A stretch of DNA of 51,259 bases from Candidatus Nitrosopumilus sp. (lineage in GTDB: Archaea > Thermoproteota > Nitrososphaeria > Nitrososphaerales > Nitrosopumilaceae). Where the stretch lies: NCBI GenBank assembly GCA_003702525.1, contig REGJ01000005.1:1-51259 (forward strand), written 5' to 3'. The notes below the pieces were generated by a model that saw nothing but the letters and a program-made list of their open reading frames with translations, made no database searches and was not told where the DNA came from. Positions 25,753-35,798 of this stretch are shown one piece after another. The translations under genes and the position numbers were made by a program. The first letter of the stretch is position 1. Each line of letters starts with the position of its first letter.

Positions 25753-25789
25753 AAAAATTAGTATTATTCTTAATGGATAAATAAAAAAA

Positions 25790-26095
25790 TTAGTTTGTTG
25801 GATTCATCAGTTCTGCTCTTTCTTTGACTTTTTGATCAACTAGAGCACTGATAAAGTCACCAGGTTCTGCATTACAATTTCCAATGTTTACTGCATGACC
25901 GTCTAGTGTTTCAGCGATACAGCCACTATCAGTAATCGCAACTACTTTTACAGTCTCTAGGACTTCAGCTGGTGCAACATAGAACATTAGGTATGCTAAT
26001 AATGCAAGGCCAACTGCTGCAAGTATTCCTACAACAATGAAATGGTTTTTGTAATTTGTTGATTTTTTCATTTTTCTAAAATTTATTGCTGACAT
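25790..26095 (-). CDS. Membrane-anchored small protein
   Basis: The 101-residue product has a basic N-terminus, one helix (HFIVVGILAAVGLALLAYLM) and an outside domain with a strand-rich VKVVAITDSGCIAETLDGHA section and a second cysteine in GNCNAEP. The two cysteines could form a disulfide. An in-frame ATG at 26071 is an alternative start. Role unknown. Confidence 0.65.
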   Translation of the reverse strand: MSAINFRKMKKSTNYKNHFIVVGILAAVGLALLAYLMFYVAPAEVLETVKVVAITDSGCIAETLDGHAVNIGNCNAEPGDFISALVDQKVKERAELMNPTN

Positions 26096-26188
26096 GTATA
26101 ATGTTACGCATCTTTCTAATTTGTTTGGTTTTGTGGTTTCTTTTGGTTTGGGAATTGTCGTATTAATTTAAATTTCTGATTCACATAA

Positions 26189-26842
26189 TTATGTACACAA
26201 TTTTTTTGCTCTATTGAAAACTGCATGCCAGTCCTTCCAGAGCAATCTTCCTGTCTGTGTGTTCTGTTTTGATGGGTGATAAGATGTAATAACTCGCAGT
26301 TCATCATATTTGAACACTTGATTGTGTCCAAACTTTCCTGGTTTTACATCTAAAAGCTGACAAGTTGCATCATATGCAATTTTTCCAAGACATAGAATTG
26401 TTGTAACGTTACTTAGAATTTGAAACTCTTGTTCTAGGAATGGGTGACAATTTTGGAACTCTTCTTTAGTTGGCTTGTTTTGGGGTGGGGCACATCTTAC
26501 TGCAGCTGTAATGTATGCGTTTTTCAGAGTTAATCCATCATTACTGGTTTGACTAGTTGAAATGTTTGCAAATCCTGTCTTGTGCATTACTTTTGCAAGC
26601 CAATCCCCTGAGGAATCCCCTGTGAACATCCTTCCTGTCCTATTTCCACCATGAGCAGCAGGTGCTAGTCCTACAATGAGCAGTTTAGCTTTGATATCAC
26701 CAAATCCTGACAGTGGCCTGCCATAGTATGGTTCATCTTTGAATCGTCTGACCTTGTTTTTTGCAACATCTCTGATGTATACAGATAACCTTGGGCATTT
26801 CTGACATGATTTTATTTTTTTATTGAGATTTTCTATTTTCAT
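26189..26842 (-). CDS. Uracil-DNA glycosylase, family 5 (UdgB-like)
   Basis: The 217-residue enzyme carries the family-5 active-site stretch GLAPAAHGGNRTGRMFTGD (59-76) and the later HPS motif (189-191). Four cysteines (C13, C16, C117, C132) are placed to hold the 4Fe-4S cluster of families 4 and 5. Family-5 enzymes remove uracil and other deaminated bases and characteristically lack the polar catalytic residue of family 1, as here (Ala-rich motif). It lies 12 bases after leuS on the same strand. Confidence 0.88.
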   Translation of the reverse strand: MKIENLNKKIKSCQKCPRLSVYIRDVAKNKVRRFKDEPYYGRPLSGFGDIKAKLLIVGLAPAAHGGNRTGRMFTGDSSGDWLAKVMHKTGFANISTSQTSNDGLTLKNAYITAAVRCAPPQNKPTKEEFQNCHPFLEQEFQILSNVTTILCLGKIAYDATCQLLDVKPGKFGHNQVFKYDELRVITSYHPSKQNTQTGRLLWKDWHAVFNRAKKLCT

Positions 26843-26854
26843 TTTTTTTAAATT

Positions 26855-29722
26855 TTATTCAATTAGTATTGCAGGCTTGAAAGGTCTTGCATGTCTAGCT
26901 TTTCCTTTAGGATCATAAATGTCAGAATCACTTTCTGAATAAACTTCAATATCTACTCCGAACTCTTTCTTGCCCATACTTGCAAGTTCTGATTTTAGGA
27001 ATTCTTTCTCATCAAAGGACTCTGCTTCAAGTTTCATCTTTTTGATGTCCTCCGACTCTGAATGCAAATCCTTGATTGTTTTCTGTACAAAGTCTGGCAT
27101 CTTTTTGGCATCTGTCGTATTTGGATCTGCAATGAGTTCCTTCATCACAACTCCCATGTTATTTTGACCACCTACCATGATACTCAACATCTTGCGATAG
27201 ATTTTGGACTTTGTTTCATCTGAATTTACATAAATTACAATTTTCTTTGGAGTAATTTTTGTGACTTTGAGAATATTTGCAATATCATCCATTGTAGATT
27301 TTAGTAATTCTTCAGCTTGGATTGATGCTGCATCAACTTTGTCTGCTGAATACTCTGGCCACTGTGATTTTGAAACTAGTTCAGAGTTTCCAAGATTTTG
27401 CCACATCTCTTCAGCTACATGCGGTGCAAATGGAGATAACATTGCAACTCGTGCAGAATTGATTTGATGCAAGATTCCTGATACATCATTGCGACCTTTA
27501 GATTGTACCCTCTTTTGATACCAACTCAAGTCTGTCTCAAATGTAAAGAGAATATCATGTAGTGCTTCACGCAATCTCATTTTTTCAACTGCTTCAGTTA
27601 TTTCAGCGATTTTGCTCTGAGTTTTGGATAAAATCCACCTGTCCTCTGCTTCCAAATCCCCAATTTCGGCCTTTTTAAGGCTAGAACAGGACTCTAGAAG
27701 GGATTGAAGTTTGCTTTGAATGCCTGAAACTGATTCCATGTTAAAATCAGCATCTTGGAGTAGTTCAGCTGAAGAAATTATAGCTAATCTAATTGGGTCT
27801 GCACCATGATCTTTAATTGCAGCTCGCAATGGAATGATGTTTCCCATACTCTTTGACATTTTAGATCCATCCATCATCACACTACCATTAACAACAATTT
27901 CTTTTGGCCACAAATTCTTCTCAAAGATTGCAACATGATTCAAAACAAAAAATGACAAATGGTTCTGAACCAAATCTCGACCTGAATGTCTTGAATCTAC
28001 TGGATAAAAATATGTAAATTCTTTTTTCATTGTATTGATTGTATCTTCAGAAAGTTTTGATGTACTTGCAGCTAGAGAAATGTCTCCTTTGTCAAGCAAT
28101 ACATAATCAAAGAATTCTTTTGTAAGGTTCTCGGGTGAAACGGTTCCATCATTTACAAATCTAGACAATGTATAGTATGCCATGTAAATCACAGAATCTG
28201 ATAACGATTCTACAATCCAATCTTCATCCCATGGAAGTTTGGTTCCAAGTCCCTGTTGTCTTGCACAAGCTCGCTCATGCAACCAATCAATTACTTCAAG
28301 AAATTCTGTTTCAATATTGTTTGGAAGGATGTTCATTTCATCTAGACAATTTCTAGCTAACCCTTTCCATTCTTCATCACCATAATTTAAGAACCACTGA
28401 TTGTTCAATACTTTAACAACACATTCAGATCCACAACGACATCTAACTGGTGCATTCTCTAGTACAGGGAATTTTTCTAGATGATTATTCTCTTGCAACC
28501 AAGCTCGAATCTTGTCACGACCAAATTGTACTTTTTCTCCATTGAATTGTAAACACTTGTCATTTAGTTTTCCATCAGTGAATTCTTTGAGGTAAAGTTC
28601 CTTGGTGGCTTCTTCTAGCTTGTCATCAGACTGGTCTGACACTCCCATTTTCTCACAAAGTTCCTTGGCTGGTAATTCTCCATATCCCTCTGTATTTATG
28701 ATTGGAATGGGCTCTAATTTTGAGGCTAATTCATGATTTTTGGCCTTCAAATCCATCAATGCCTGGTAATCTTTAGGTGCGTGTGCAGGCACGGACATTA
28801 CCAATCCTGTACCCATACTAGGCTCTACAAATTCTGCAGGCAATACTGGAATTTCTCGTCCATCGTGGTTAGTTGCAGTCTTGCCGATAATCTCTGAACC
28901 CTGAATCTCTCCAGTAATCTCTACTTTTTTCTCAAAGAATGAAATTTTCTTTGCACATTCTTCAGACACAATCCACTCTTCTCCATCAACTGACACTTTT
29001 TTGTATACAGTATTTGGATTGACCCAAAGATTCGTTATACCAAAGATAGTTTCAGGTCTTAGTGTAGTAATTGGAAATATTGAATCATCTAGCTTGAATT
29101 TAATCAGGAAATTCTTGTCATCAATCTTTGGTTCAACATCACCCATTGTATCATGTTGTGATACTGGGTTTTGATCAACAGGACACCAACCAACTGGGTG
29201 ACTACCTTGAATGATTCTACCCTTTTCTTTTAATGTAGTAATTTGCCATTCAATAAATTTCTGATAACCTGGAACTATAGTAGTAAATTCACGACGCCAA
29301 TCAATGGAATAACCCATCTCAATCATTCCAGATTTTATCTCTTCATGGAAATAATCTGCAATCTTTATTGGTTCAACAAATGATTTTATTGCATCTTCAG
29401 GAACATGATAGATATTTCGTAAACCATCCAAGATTTCTTTTTCTCCAGCTTTGATTCTTCTTGCCATTCCAAGTACAGGAGTTCCTGTATAATGGAATCC
29501 CATTGGGAACAATACATTGTACCCTTTCATTCTGTAAAATCTTGCATGAACATCAGCTAGTGTGTATGTTCTTCCATGTCCAATATGTTGTGGTGAGTTT
29601 GGATAAGGATAAGCTACTGTAATGAATTTTTTTGGTTTGTCATTTGGATTTGTTTCAAAGTCTTTGTTTTCTTGCCACTTATTTCTCCACTTTGTTTCTA
29701 TCTCAGTCCAGTTTATCGTCAT
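26855..29722 (-). CDS. leuS: Leucyl-tRNA synthetase
   Basis: The 955-residue class I synthetase has the HIGH-type motif (YPNSPQHIGHGRTYTLADV), an editing-domain insertion (TTLRPETIFGITNLWVNP) and the KMSKSMGN signature. The ATG at 29722 is preferred over the TTG at 29734 because it follows a GGGTGAT ribosome binding site. It starts four bases after the alaS stop, so the two synthetase genes form an operon with the glycosylase. Confidence 0.97.
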   Translation of the reverse strand: MTINWTEIETKWRNKWQENKDFETNPNDKPKKFITVAYPYPNSPQHIGHGRTYTLADVHARFYRMKGYNVLFPMGFHYTGTPVLGMARRIKAGEKEILDGLRNIYHVPEDAIKSFVEPIKIADYFHEEIKSGMIEMGYSIDWRREFTTIVPGYQKFIEWQITTLKEKGRIIQGSHPVGWCPVDQNPVSQHDTMGDVEPKIDDKNFLIKFKLDDSIFPITTLRPETIFGITNLWVNPNTVYKKVSVDGEEWIVSEECAKKISFFEKKVEITGEIQGSEIIGKTATNHDGREIPVLPAEFVEPSMGTGLVMSVPAHAPKDYQALMDLKAKNHELASKLEPIPIINTEGYGELPAKELCEKMGVSDQSDDKLEEATKELYLKEFTDGKLNDKCLQFNGEKVQFGRDKIRAWLQENNHLEKFPVLENAPVRCRCGSECVVKVLNNQWFLNYGDEEWKGLARNCLDEMNILPNNIETEFLEVIDWLHERACARQQGLGTKLPWDEDWIVESLSDSVIYMAYYTLSRFVNDGTVSPENLTKEFFDYVLLDKGDISLAASTSKLSEDTINTMKKEFTYFYPVDSRHSGRDLVQNHLSFFVLNHVAIFEKNLWPKEIVVNGSVMMDGSKMSKSMGNIIPLRAAIKDHGADPIRLAIISSAELLQDADFNMESVSGIQSKLQSLLESCSSLKKAEIGDLEAEDRWILSKTQSKIAEITEAVEKMRLREALHDILFTFETDLSWYQKRVQSKGRNDVSGILHQINSARVAMLSPFAPHVAEEMWQNLGNSELVSKSQWPEYSADKVDAASIQAEELLKSTMDDIANILKVTKITPKKIVIYVNSDETKSKIYRKMLSIMVGGQNNMGVVMKELIADPNTTDAKKMPDFVQKTIKDLHSESEDIKKMKLEAESFDEKEFLKSELASMGKKEFGVDIEVYSESDSDIYDPKGKARHARPFKPAILIE

Positions 29723-29726
29723 TATA

Positions 29727-32396
29727 TCACCCAAGAATCATAGATTTTGCTTTGGCTATTGCCTCGTCTTTTTTAGATGTGTCTTTTCCTCCACCTTGAG
29801 CAAATTTAGCATCACCGCCACCCGAACCACCTAAAATTGAGGCTATTTCCTTTGCAATTTCTCCTGCATTTACGCCTGATTGTTCCCCTGAGAACACCAT
29901 TACTCTAATTGTAGGGCCAGCTTTGAAAACTCCACAAAATGCAGCAGTACTATCTTTTCCAACTAGTCTCTTTCCAAAGTTTTGATGGAAATAATCATCA
30001 TAATCTGAACTTGCTGTAAAACACAACTTTCCTTTAGTATTGATTCCATCTGATTCCACATCTTCTCCAGATAGAACTTTTTCTAACAGTACAGGAATCT
30101 TTTCTCTAGCTTTTGCTTTATTTTCTTCTCTTTGTTTTTCTAGTTGTTCTTTTGCAACTGCTTCTTCGGCTTTGCGTTTTGATTCTAGCTTTTGCTGTTT
30201 CTCATACTCAAATGCATTCGGACCTGATACAAACTCTAAACGAACCACTCCGTCTTGAATACGTTTAGTCTTTGTAATTTTGATTAGTTCAATGTCGCCA
30301 GTCTTTTTGACATGTGTTCCGCCACAAGCCTCTACATCTTGGTCTTCAATGGAAACAATCCTGACTGCCTTTACTGGAACAACACCGCCCTGGTAAATTC
30401 TAAATCCATATGTTTGCTCTGCAGTTCCTCTGTCATAGTAATCGATGTTAACATTGAGATTTTTCTTTACCATATCATTTGCAGCATTCTCTATCTCTTT
30501 GACTTCGTCATTAGACAATGAAGAGTGATGCGTAATGTCTAGTCTCGCATGATCATCTTCTTTGAAAGCTGAATGCTGCCAAATCCAAGAACCTAAAACT
30601 TTACGTGATGATGCATTTAGGATATGGGTACTTGTATGGTTTTTTGTAATGTTGGAACGTCTTGTCTTATCAACTTTACATGATACAATTTCTCCTTCGG
30701 TTGGAATACCGCCTTCTAATTTGTGAACGATAATGTTTGCATGTTTGTCTACATCAATTACATTGAATCCTGCTATACTGCCGTGGTCTGGTTCTTGACC
30801 TCCACCTCGTGCGTAAAATGAGGTTCTATCAAGCACAACCATATCATCAATTACTTTGAGGACTTTGGCATCAAACTCCATTGGGTCATTTTCATAAAAT
30901 AGTGTCTGAGTTTCAGGTAGTCCTTCAAGAGGCAATTCTGTTATTGCCTTTTTCTTATCTGATTGGTGTAAATCAGATAATTTGGAGTAAAATTGTGATG
31001 GAACCTCAGTTATTGCATCGACCTCTTTAAGATATTCAGGTGTGATTCCATCTGATTCGTAGTATGTGATTAGTTCATCAACTGATGGTGTACCTTTCTC
31101 TTTGATTTTATCTGCCTTTTTCTTCATATGGACTTTGGATTCTTCGTATCTTGCTGATTCTAGTTTCAAGATTGATTTTACATCATCGCGTTTCTCATCA
31201 AGTTCAGGATAAGTGTCCTTTAGATAATCAACATGCAAATCAATCAAGTCATCGATGTTGAGTTTAAGATTCAATTTGGATATGGTTGCATTGATTCTTC
31301 GCAACATCATTCTCAAGTTATATCCACCACCAACATTACTTGGCAAAGCTCCATCAGTAATTGCAAAGATTAGAGTTCTAAGATGATCTGCAATTAGATA
31401 CATTCCCTCTAGTGGTGTGATCATCTTTTGCATTTGTTCATCTGTAATTCCAGCATTTTTCACTGCAAGACGTCTTACTTGATTGAGGTCATCGTAATGA
31501 TCAATCTCTTTTGCAATTTCTGTAAAGTATCTTCTTAAAATTTCTGAATCCGAATCAATTCCTATGGTATCAAATAATTTTTCATTAATTGGACCAAAGC
31601 AGCAATCATACGCAGTAGGTGTTCCCATGGTAATCCATGCAAATCTCTCAAGACCTGCACCCATGTCAATCACTCTTTGGTCTAGTGTGGTATGTTGTCC
31701 TAACTCTCCTTGGAATTCAGTAAACACTGCGTTTCCAAGCTCTAATCCTCGCACAAAATATTCCAAAGATGGTCCAAATGAACCGCCACCTGCCCATACG
31801 TCTTCAACAAAGACTACTTCGTCTTTGTTAATTCCAAACTGTTCAGTTAGTAATCTGTAATCCAAATCAACGCATTCGTCTTTCCAATACCCTCCTAAAT
31901 CCGGAACACTGTGTTGTCCTATCATACAAAATGACGAAAAGTGCCTGCCAGTTACACCGACATTCTCCAAATCTTTGAATCTCAAACATGTCTGTGGAAC
32001 TACAAGAGGATTTGCAGGAAACTCAAAAACCACTTTGCTACCCATTACTCTTTGAAAGTCAACAACTGAAGCAATTGTAAAGTACAAGTCATCACGCCAT
32101 CTACACACTACAGGATATCTGCTAACTGAAGTGTGATTGTTTTTCACAAAAAACTCTTCGACTTGCTTCCATGATTGGGTGTAATCAAATCTCTTTGAAG
32201 TTGGTGGCTCTCCAATGAATGAATAAGTGTCCAATCCATCATCAGGACACAAGTCTCTATCTGCATTTAGAGTCCAAAAGAATCTGCCACATTTGACACA
32301 AGACTTTCTGACAAATCCTTGCTCTTGGAATAATTTGACGTTATAGTATTTGTCAGGATCTGCTGAAAATTCTTTTAGAATCTCTTTTTTGTCCAA
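29727..32396 (-). CDS. alaS: Alanyl-tRNA synthetase, archaeal type
   Basis: The 889-residue class II synthetase has an archaeal N-terminal extension with a CxxCG pair (RKSCVKCGRFFWTL), the catalytic domain (YFTIASVVDFQRVMGSKVVF), the editing domain (NHTSTHILNASSRKVLG and CGGTHVKKTGDIE) and a glycine-rich C-terminal domain (GGSGGGDAKFAQGGGKD). The start codon is TTG. It is divergent from the matrixin-like gene at 32522. Confidence 0.97.
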   Translation of the reverse strand: MDKKEILKEFSADPDKYYNVKLFQEQGFVRKSCVKCGRFFWTLNADRDLCPDDGLDTYSFIGEPPTSKRFDYTQSWKQVEEFFVKNNHTSVSRYPVVCRWRDDLYFTIASVVDFQRVMGSKVVFEFPANPLVVPQTCLRFKDLENVGVTGRHFSSFCMIGQHSVPDLGGYWKDECVDLDYRLLTEQFGINKDEVVFVEDVWAGGGSFGPSLEYFVRGLELGNAVFTEFQGELGQHTTLDQRVIDMGAGLERFAWITMGTPTAYDCCFGPINEKLFDTIGIDSDSEILRRYFTEIAKEIDHYDDLNQVRRLAVKNAGITDEQMQKMITPLEGMYLIADHLRTLIFAITDGALPSNVGGGYNLRMMLRRINATISKLNLKLNIDDLIDLHVDYLKDTYPELDEKRDDVKSILKLESARYEESKVHMKKKADKIKEKGTPSVDELITYYESDGITPEYLKEVDAITEVPSQFYSKLSDLHQSDKKKAITELPLEGLPETQTLFYENDPMEFDAKVLKVIDDMVVLDRTSFYARGGGQEPDHGSIAGFNVIDVDKHANIIVHKLEGGIPTEGEIVSCKVDKTRRSNITKNHTSTHILNASSRKVLGSWIWQHSAFKEDDHARLDITHHSSLSNDEVKEIENAANDMVKKNLNVNIDYYDRGTAEQTYGFRIYQGGVVPVKAVRIVSIEDQDVEACGGTHVKKTGDIELIKITKTKRIQDGVVRLEFVSGPNAFEYEKQQKLESKRKAEEAVAKEQLEKQREENKAKAREKIPVLLEKVLSGEDVESDGINTKGKLCFTASSDYDDYFHQNFGKRLVGKDSTAAFCGVFKAGPTIRVMVFSGEQSGVNAGEIAKEIASILGGSGGGDAKFAQGGGKDTSKKDEAIAKAKSMILG

Positions 32397-32521
32397 CGTT
32401 GTTGCCTGTCATTTGCCGATATTAAGAATTAGCGATATTAGAGTAATTTTGAGGCTAGATTTACTGTCTGTAACTATGATTACATATTCCTCGTTTTAAT
32501 CAAAATTTCCCATATTTTTTT

Positions 32522-33109
32522 ATGAATATTGTATTTTTGGGAATGCTTTCTGTATTGATCTTATTTCCAATAAGTGCAGCATATGGTTCTGAATGGAATT
32601 ATCTGATGCCATGGGATGATGCTGATTCCATTAATGTGGTAATAGAATCAGATTTTGATGTTGATGATAGTACAATTGATGTTGTAAAATCTGTAATTGA
32701 TTCTCCTGTACAACAAGAAAATCAATTCTTTGGATGGAATACTGCTATATCATTTATCTCAGAACAAACCAGTGCTGATATTCCACAACTATCCATTGTA
32801 GATGACAGAGCAGAATCTCAAATTATGATATTTCTAACACAAAATACCGGACCTCGAAATACTGATGGATTCACAAAGTACAAAATTACAAATGACAAGA
32901 TAGAAAGTGTCTTTGTAATTTTGTATGATGCAGATTCCGTGGAATCCAACGAACTTGAGATGGTTACAAGACATGAGCTAGGACATGCAATTGGATTAGG
33001 GCACACTACAAACCCATTTGATCTGATGTATCCTGTAATTGATGAGCAGTTTAGTTTGATTTCGATGTTTGATTTACAAGCATTGTCTCAAATCTATTTG
33101 AAACATTAA
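32522..33109 (+). CDS. Secreted matrixin-like zinc metalloprotease
   Basis: The 195-residue protein has a signal peptide (1-22) and a catalytic zinc motif HELGHAIGLGH (151-161) followed by a Met-turn in DLMYP (167-171), as in family M10 matrixins. No propeptide cysteine switch or C-terminal domain is visible, so it is a minimal form. A TTTTAAT element lies about 27 bases upstream. It presumably acts outside the cell; the substrate is unknown. Confidence 0.82.
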   Translation: MNIVFLGMLSVLILFPISAAYGSEWNYLMPWDDADSINVVIESDFDVDDSTIDVVKSVIDSPVQQENQFFGWNTAISFISEQTSADIPQLSIVDDRAESQIMIFLTQNTGPRNTDGFTKYKITNDKIESVFVILYDADSVESNELEMVTRHELGHAIGLGHTTNPFDLMYPVIDEQFSLISMFDLQALSQIYLKH

Positions 33110-33146
33110 TCCATATTTTAAAATGGAATAGATTCCAAATCATTTC

Positions 33147-34097
33147 ATGAAAGCTACATCATTTGATGGAAAACAAATGACGTATAATGAAAATTATCGA
33201 GACCCAAAACCTGGCGAATCTCTAGTTCGAGTCAGTCTTGCTGGAATCTGTGGAACTGATTTAGAGATTCTTGATGGATATATGGCATACAATGGTGTTT
33301 TGGGTCATGAGTTTGTTGGAGTTGTGGAGAAATCACAAAATCCTGACTTGATTGGAAAAAGAGTTGTAGGTGAGATTAATGCTGGATGCAACAAGTGTGA
33401 TTCCTGCAAAAAGGGAATGCAAAGACACTGTCCTAACAGAACCGTACTTGGAATCTTGAAAAGAGATGGAGCATTTGCAGAATTCTTGTCTCTACCTGAA
33501 GAGAATCTACACGTAATTCCTGACTCTGTTACTGATGAGCAGGCAGTATTTGTTGAACCATTGGCAGCAGCATTTGAAATCAAGGAGCAAATATCACTAA
33601 ACTCTGACTGGAAAGTTGCAGTAGTGGGTGATGGCAGACTGGCACAGATGATATGTCAAGTCCTAAAGTTATCTTGTCCTGATGTTACATGCTTTGGAAG
33701 ACACCAAAACAAATTAACAAATCTTGAAAAATTTGAGATTCCAACTAAAATTGGAATTGATGACTCTGATTATCAATCATATGACTTGGTAGTAGAAGCT
33801 ACTGGAAGCAACTCTGGATTTGCAGACACTATGAAACTGATAAAACCACGTGGAACTGTGATACTAAAATCAACAATTGCATCACGAGAAAACCTTGACT
33901 TGACTCCAACTGTAGTAAACGAGATTACTTTGGTTGGTTCACGTTGCGGATTGTTCAAACCAGCAATTGATGCGCTTGCAACTGGAATCATTTCAGTTGA
34001 TTCCATGATAGATTCAACTTTTCCTTTGGAGAAATTCTCTGAGGCTATAGAACATGCAAAAAAACCTGATACACTCAAGGTGTTTCTAAAACCATAG
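33147..34097 (+). CDS. Zinc-dependent alcohol dehydrogenase-family (MDR) protein
   Basis: The 316-residue product has the medium-chain dehydrogenase layout: the catalytic zinc region (AGICGTDLEILDG and GVLGHEFVGVVE), a four-cysteine structural zinc site (CNKCDSCKKGMQRHC) and a Rossmann part (WKVAVVGDGRLAQMICQVL). It resembles threonine or sorbitol dehydrogenases, but the substrate cannot be deduced. It is somewhat shorter than the usual 340-350 residues. Confidence 0.85.
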   Translation: MKATSFDGKQMTYNENYRDPKPGESLVRVSLAGICGTDLEILDGYMAYNGVLGHEFVGVVEKSQNPDLIGKRVVGEINAGCNKCDSCKKGMQRHCPNRTVLGILKRDGAFAEFLSLPEENLHVIPDSVTDEQAVFVEPLAAAFEIKEQISLNSDWKVAVVGDGRLAQMICQVLKLSCPDVTCFGRHQNKLTNLEKFEIPTKIGIDDSDYQSYDLVVEATGSNSGFADTMKLIKPRGTVILKSTIASRENLDLTPTVVNEITLVGSRCGLFKPAIDALATGIISVDSMIDSTFPLEKFSEAIEHAKKPDTLKVFLKP

Positions 34098-34145
34098 ATG
34101 AAATTTGGGGATTCATTAAATACAGAAAATTGTTTATTATCATTT

Positions 34146-34538
34146 ATGGCAGAAGAGTTTCCACTTGAAGACATTAAAAAGAAAATAGATGACATTCTCT
34201 TAGATCCTGAGATTAGATTCTGTGGATTAATTGATTCTAAAGGCGAACTAGTTGCAGGCGGTTTTGATGAAAAAGCAGTTCCGATGCTCAATGTTGCTCA
34301 AAGAAGACAAATGTTCCAAGAACTAGCTCATAGAGTTGCAAACAGACAAGGCTTTGATGCAAATCTTGGCCGAGTAAAGTATTCTTCTTCAAGACGAGAA
34401 AATGCAGTAATGATGAGCTTTCCATTTGGAACTCATGTTGTTCTAGTAATTACTAGTCCTGGTGTAAACATTGACAGGTTTGCATGGGATATCCTAAACA
34501 AACTGGGTCGAGATTGGTCCGACTTTGATAGTCTCTAG
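34146..34538 (+). CDS. Hypothetical protein, possibly profilin/roadblock-like
   Basis: The product of about 130 residues (start MAEEFPLEDIKKKIDDILLD) has a strand-helix-strand order (IRFCGLIDSKGELVAGGFDE, then AVMMSFPFGTHVVLVITSPG) resembling small roadblock or profilin-like sensor domains; this is a pattern guess. An ATG at 34098 extends the frame, but a TTAAAT box at 34115 sits 31 bases before 34146. Its TAG stop shares CTAG with the convergent gene's TAG. Confidence 0.6.
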   Translation: MAEEFPLEDIKKKIDDILLDPEIRFCGLIDSKGELVAGGFDEKAVPMLNVAQRRQMFQELAHRVANRQGFDANLGRVKYSSSRRENAVMMSFPFGTHVVLVITSPGVNIDRFAWDILNKLGRDWSDFDSL

Positions 34539-35743
34539 TTTTGGGAAATGGTTCCCCTTTCTATCAGATAGGAATGAGCATCAAGTGATTCCTGCTTTGT
34601 AATTTGTCCCTTCATATACCATTCAGAGATATTTTGTACCCATGCAGGACTATCTTCATAATTGTACAGTGGTGATATCCTCAGGATTTTATCATCATGC
34701 AAATTTGGATTGCCACGTCCATCTTGATTGCTTGTCATAAAGTACAATCCATCTGGACCTTGCGTTACATCTCTAATTCTTCCAAACTCTCCGGATAACA
34801 ACTCTCCGTGATATGAGACTCCATAGTTCTCATCAAATTCTATCATGTGAATATGCTGTCCTCTAAGTGCTGATGAAAAATATTTTCCATCAAACATTGG
34901 TATTTCTTTTCCATAGTAAAATGTAGAACCTGATGGGGCCCAAATGTCATCTCCGGAATGAAGTATTGGATTTGTCAATCCGTCCTGTGTTTGGTCGCCA
35001 AACACATGAGGCCATCCATAGTTTGCTCCAGGGACTATCAAATTGATTTCATCATGTGCAACACCTATCCATCCAGACGGTCCGTGTTCTGTTGCAATCA
35101 AATTACCTGATTCATCCCATGCGATTCCCTGTGGATTGCGATGTCCCATGGAATAAACTGCAGAATCAAATGGATTGTCATCTGGAATTGTACCATCTGA
35201 ATTGATTCTCAAGATTTTTCCTGCAACTGAATTCACATCTTGTGACAAGTCTGGTTCTACTGCATCTCCTGTTGTAACATACAGCATTCCATCTGGTCCA
35301 AACTTTATTCTGCCACCATCATGGTATGGTGCACCAGGAATTCCTTCAATCAAAATTTTCTCCTCAGTTAGTATATTGTTTGATTCAGAATATTGCACCA
35401 GTTTGTTCTTGATTCCAAGAAACTCGTTGTAAGTATAGTAAACGTAGATGTAATGATTCTCATCAAAGTTTGGATCAAGTGCAATTCCTAGCATTCCTCC
35501 CTCACCGCCACCAACTCCTAGTGACATGATTTGGTTTACCTCTCCATTTTGAATTACATTGACATTGCCAACTCTTTCAGTAAAGAACACTCTGCCATCT
35601 GATGCAAAATCAATTGCCCATGGAACTTTGAGATTATCTACAACTACATCAATCTTGATTCCCATCTCCGGATAACTCTCTCCAAAGGCTAGTGGAATCA
35701 TTCCAAAAACAACTAGAGTGAAGATAATGACTGGAACTTTCAT
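34535..35743 (-). CDS. Exported glucose/sorbosone dehydrogenase-type beta-propeller (PQQ family)
   Basis: The product of about 402 residues has a signal peptide (MKVPVIIFTLVVFGMIPLAFG). The soluble aldose dehydrogenase propeller follows, with landmarks VPWAIDFASDGRVFFTERVG, YHDGGRIKFGPDGMLYVTTG, NPQGIAWDESGNLIATEHGP and GRIRDVTQGPDGLYFMTSN. Family members oxidise aldoses with PQQ and calcium; whether this organism makes PQQ cannot be seen here. Other in-frame starts at 35752 and 35800 exist; 35743 gives the cleanest signal peptide and the best TATA spacing. Confidence 0.8.
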   Translation of the reverse strand: MKVPVIIFTLVVFGMIPLAFGESYPEMGIKIDVVVDNLKVPWAIDFASDGRVFFTERVGNVNVIQNGEVNQIMSLGVGGGEGGMLGIALDPNFDENHYIYVYYTYNEFLGIKNKLVQYSESNNILTEEKILIEGIPGAPYHDGGRIKFGPDGMLYVTTGDAVEPDLSQDVNSVAGKILRINSDGTIPDDNPFDSAVYSMGHRNPQGIAWDESGNLIATEHGPSGWIGVAHDEINLIVPGANYGWPHVFGDQTQDGLTNPILHSGDDIWAPSGSTFYYGKEIPMFDGKYFSSALRGQHIHMIEFDENYGVSYHGELLSGEFGRIRDVTQGPDGLYFMTSNQDGRGNPNLHDDKILRISPLYNYEDSPAWVQNISEWYMKGQITKQESLDAHSYLIERGTISQN

Positions 35744-35765
35744 TTTTACCATAAATAATTGATAA

Positions 35766-35778
35766 TACATTAAATACA
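35766..35778. promoter_or_regulatory. Symmetrical TATA element shared by divergent genes
   Basis: ACATTAAATAC contains TTAA at 35770-35773. Reading rightward, the box lies about 30 bases before the ATG at 35799; reading leftward, about 31 bases before the ATG at 35743. One element could thus serve both leaderless genes. Confidence 0.45.
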
Positions 35779-35798
35779 CTATCATATTCAGTTTATCC

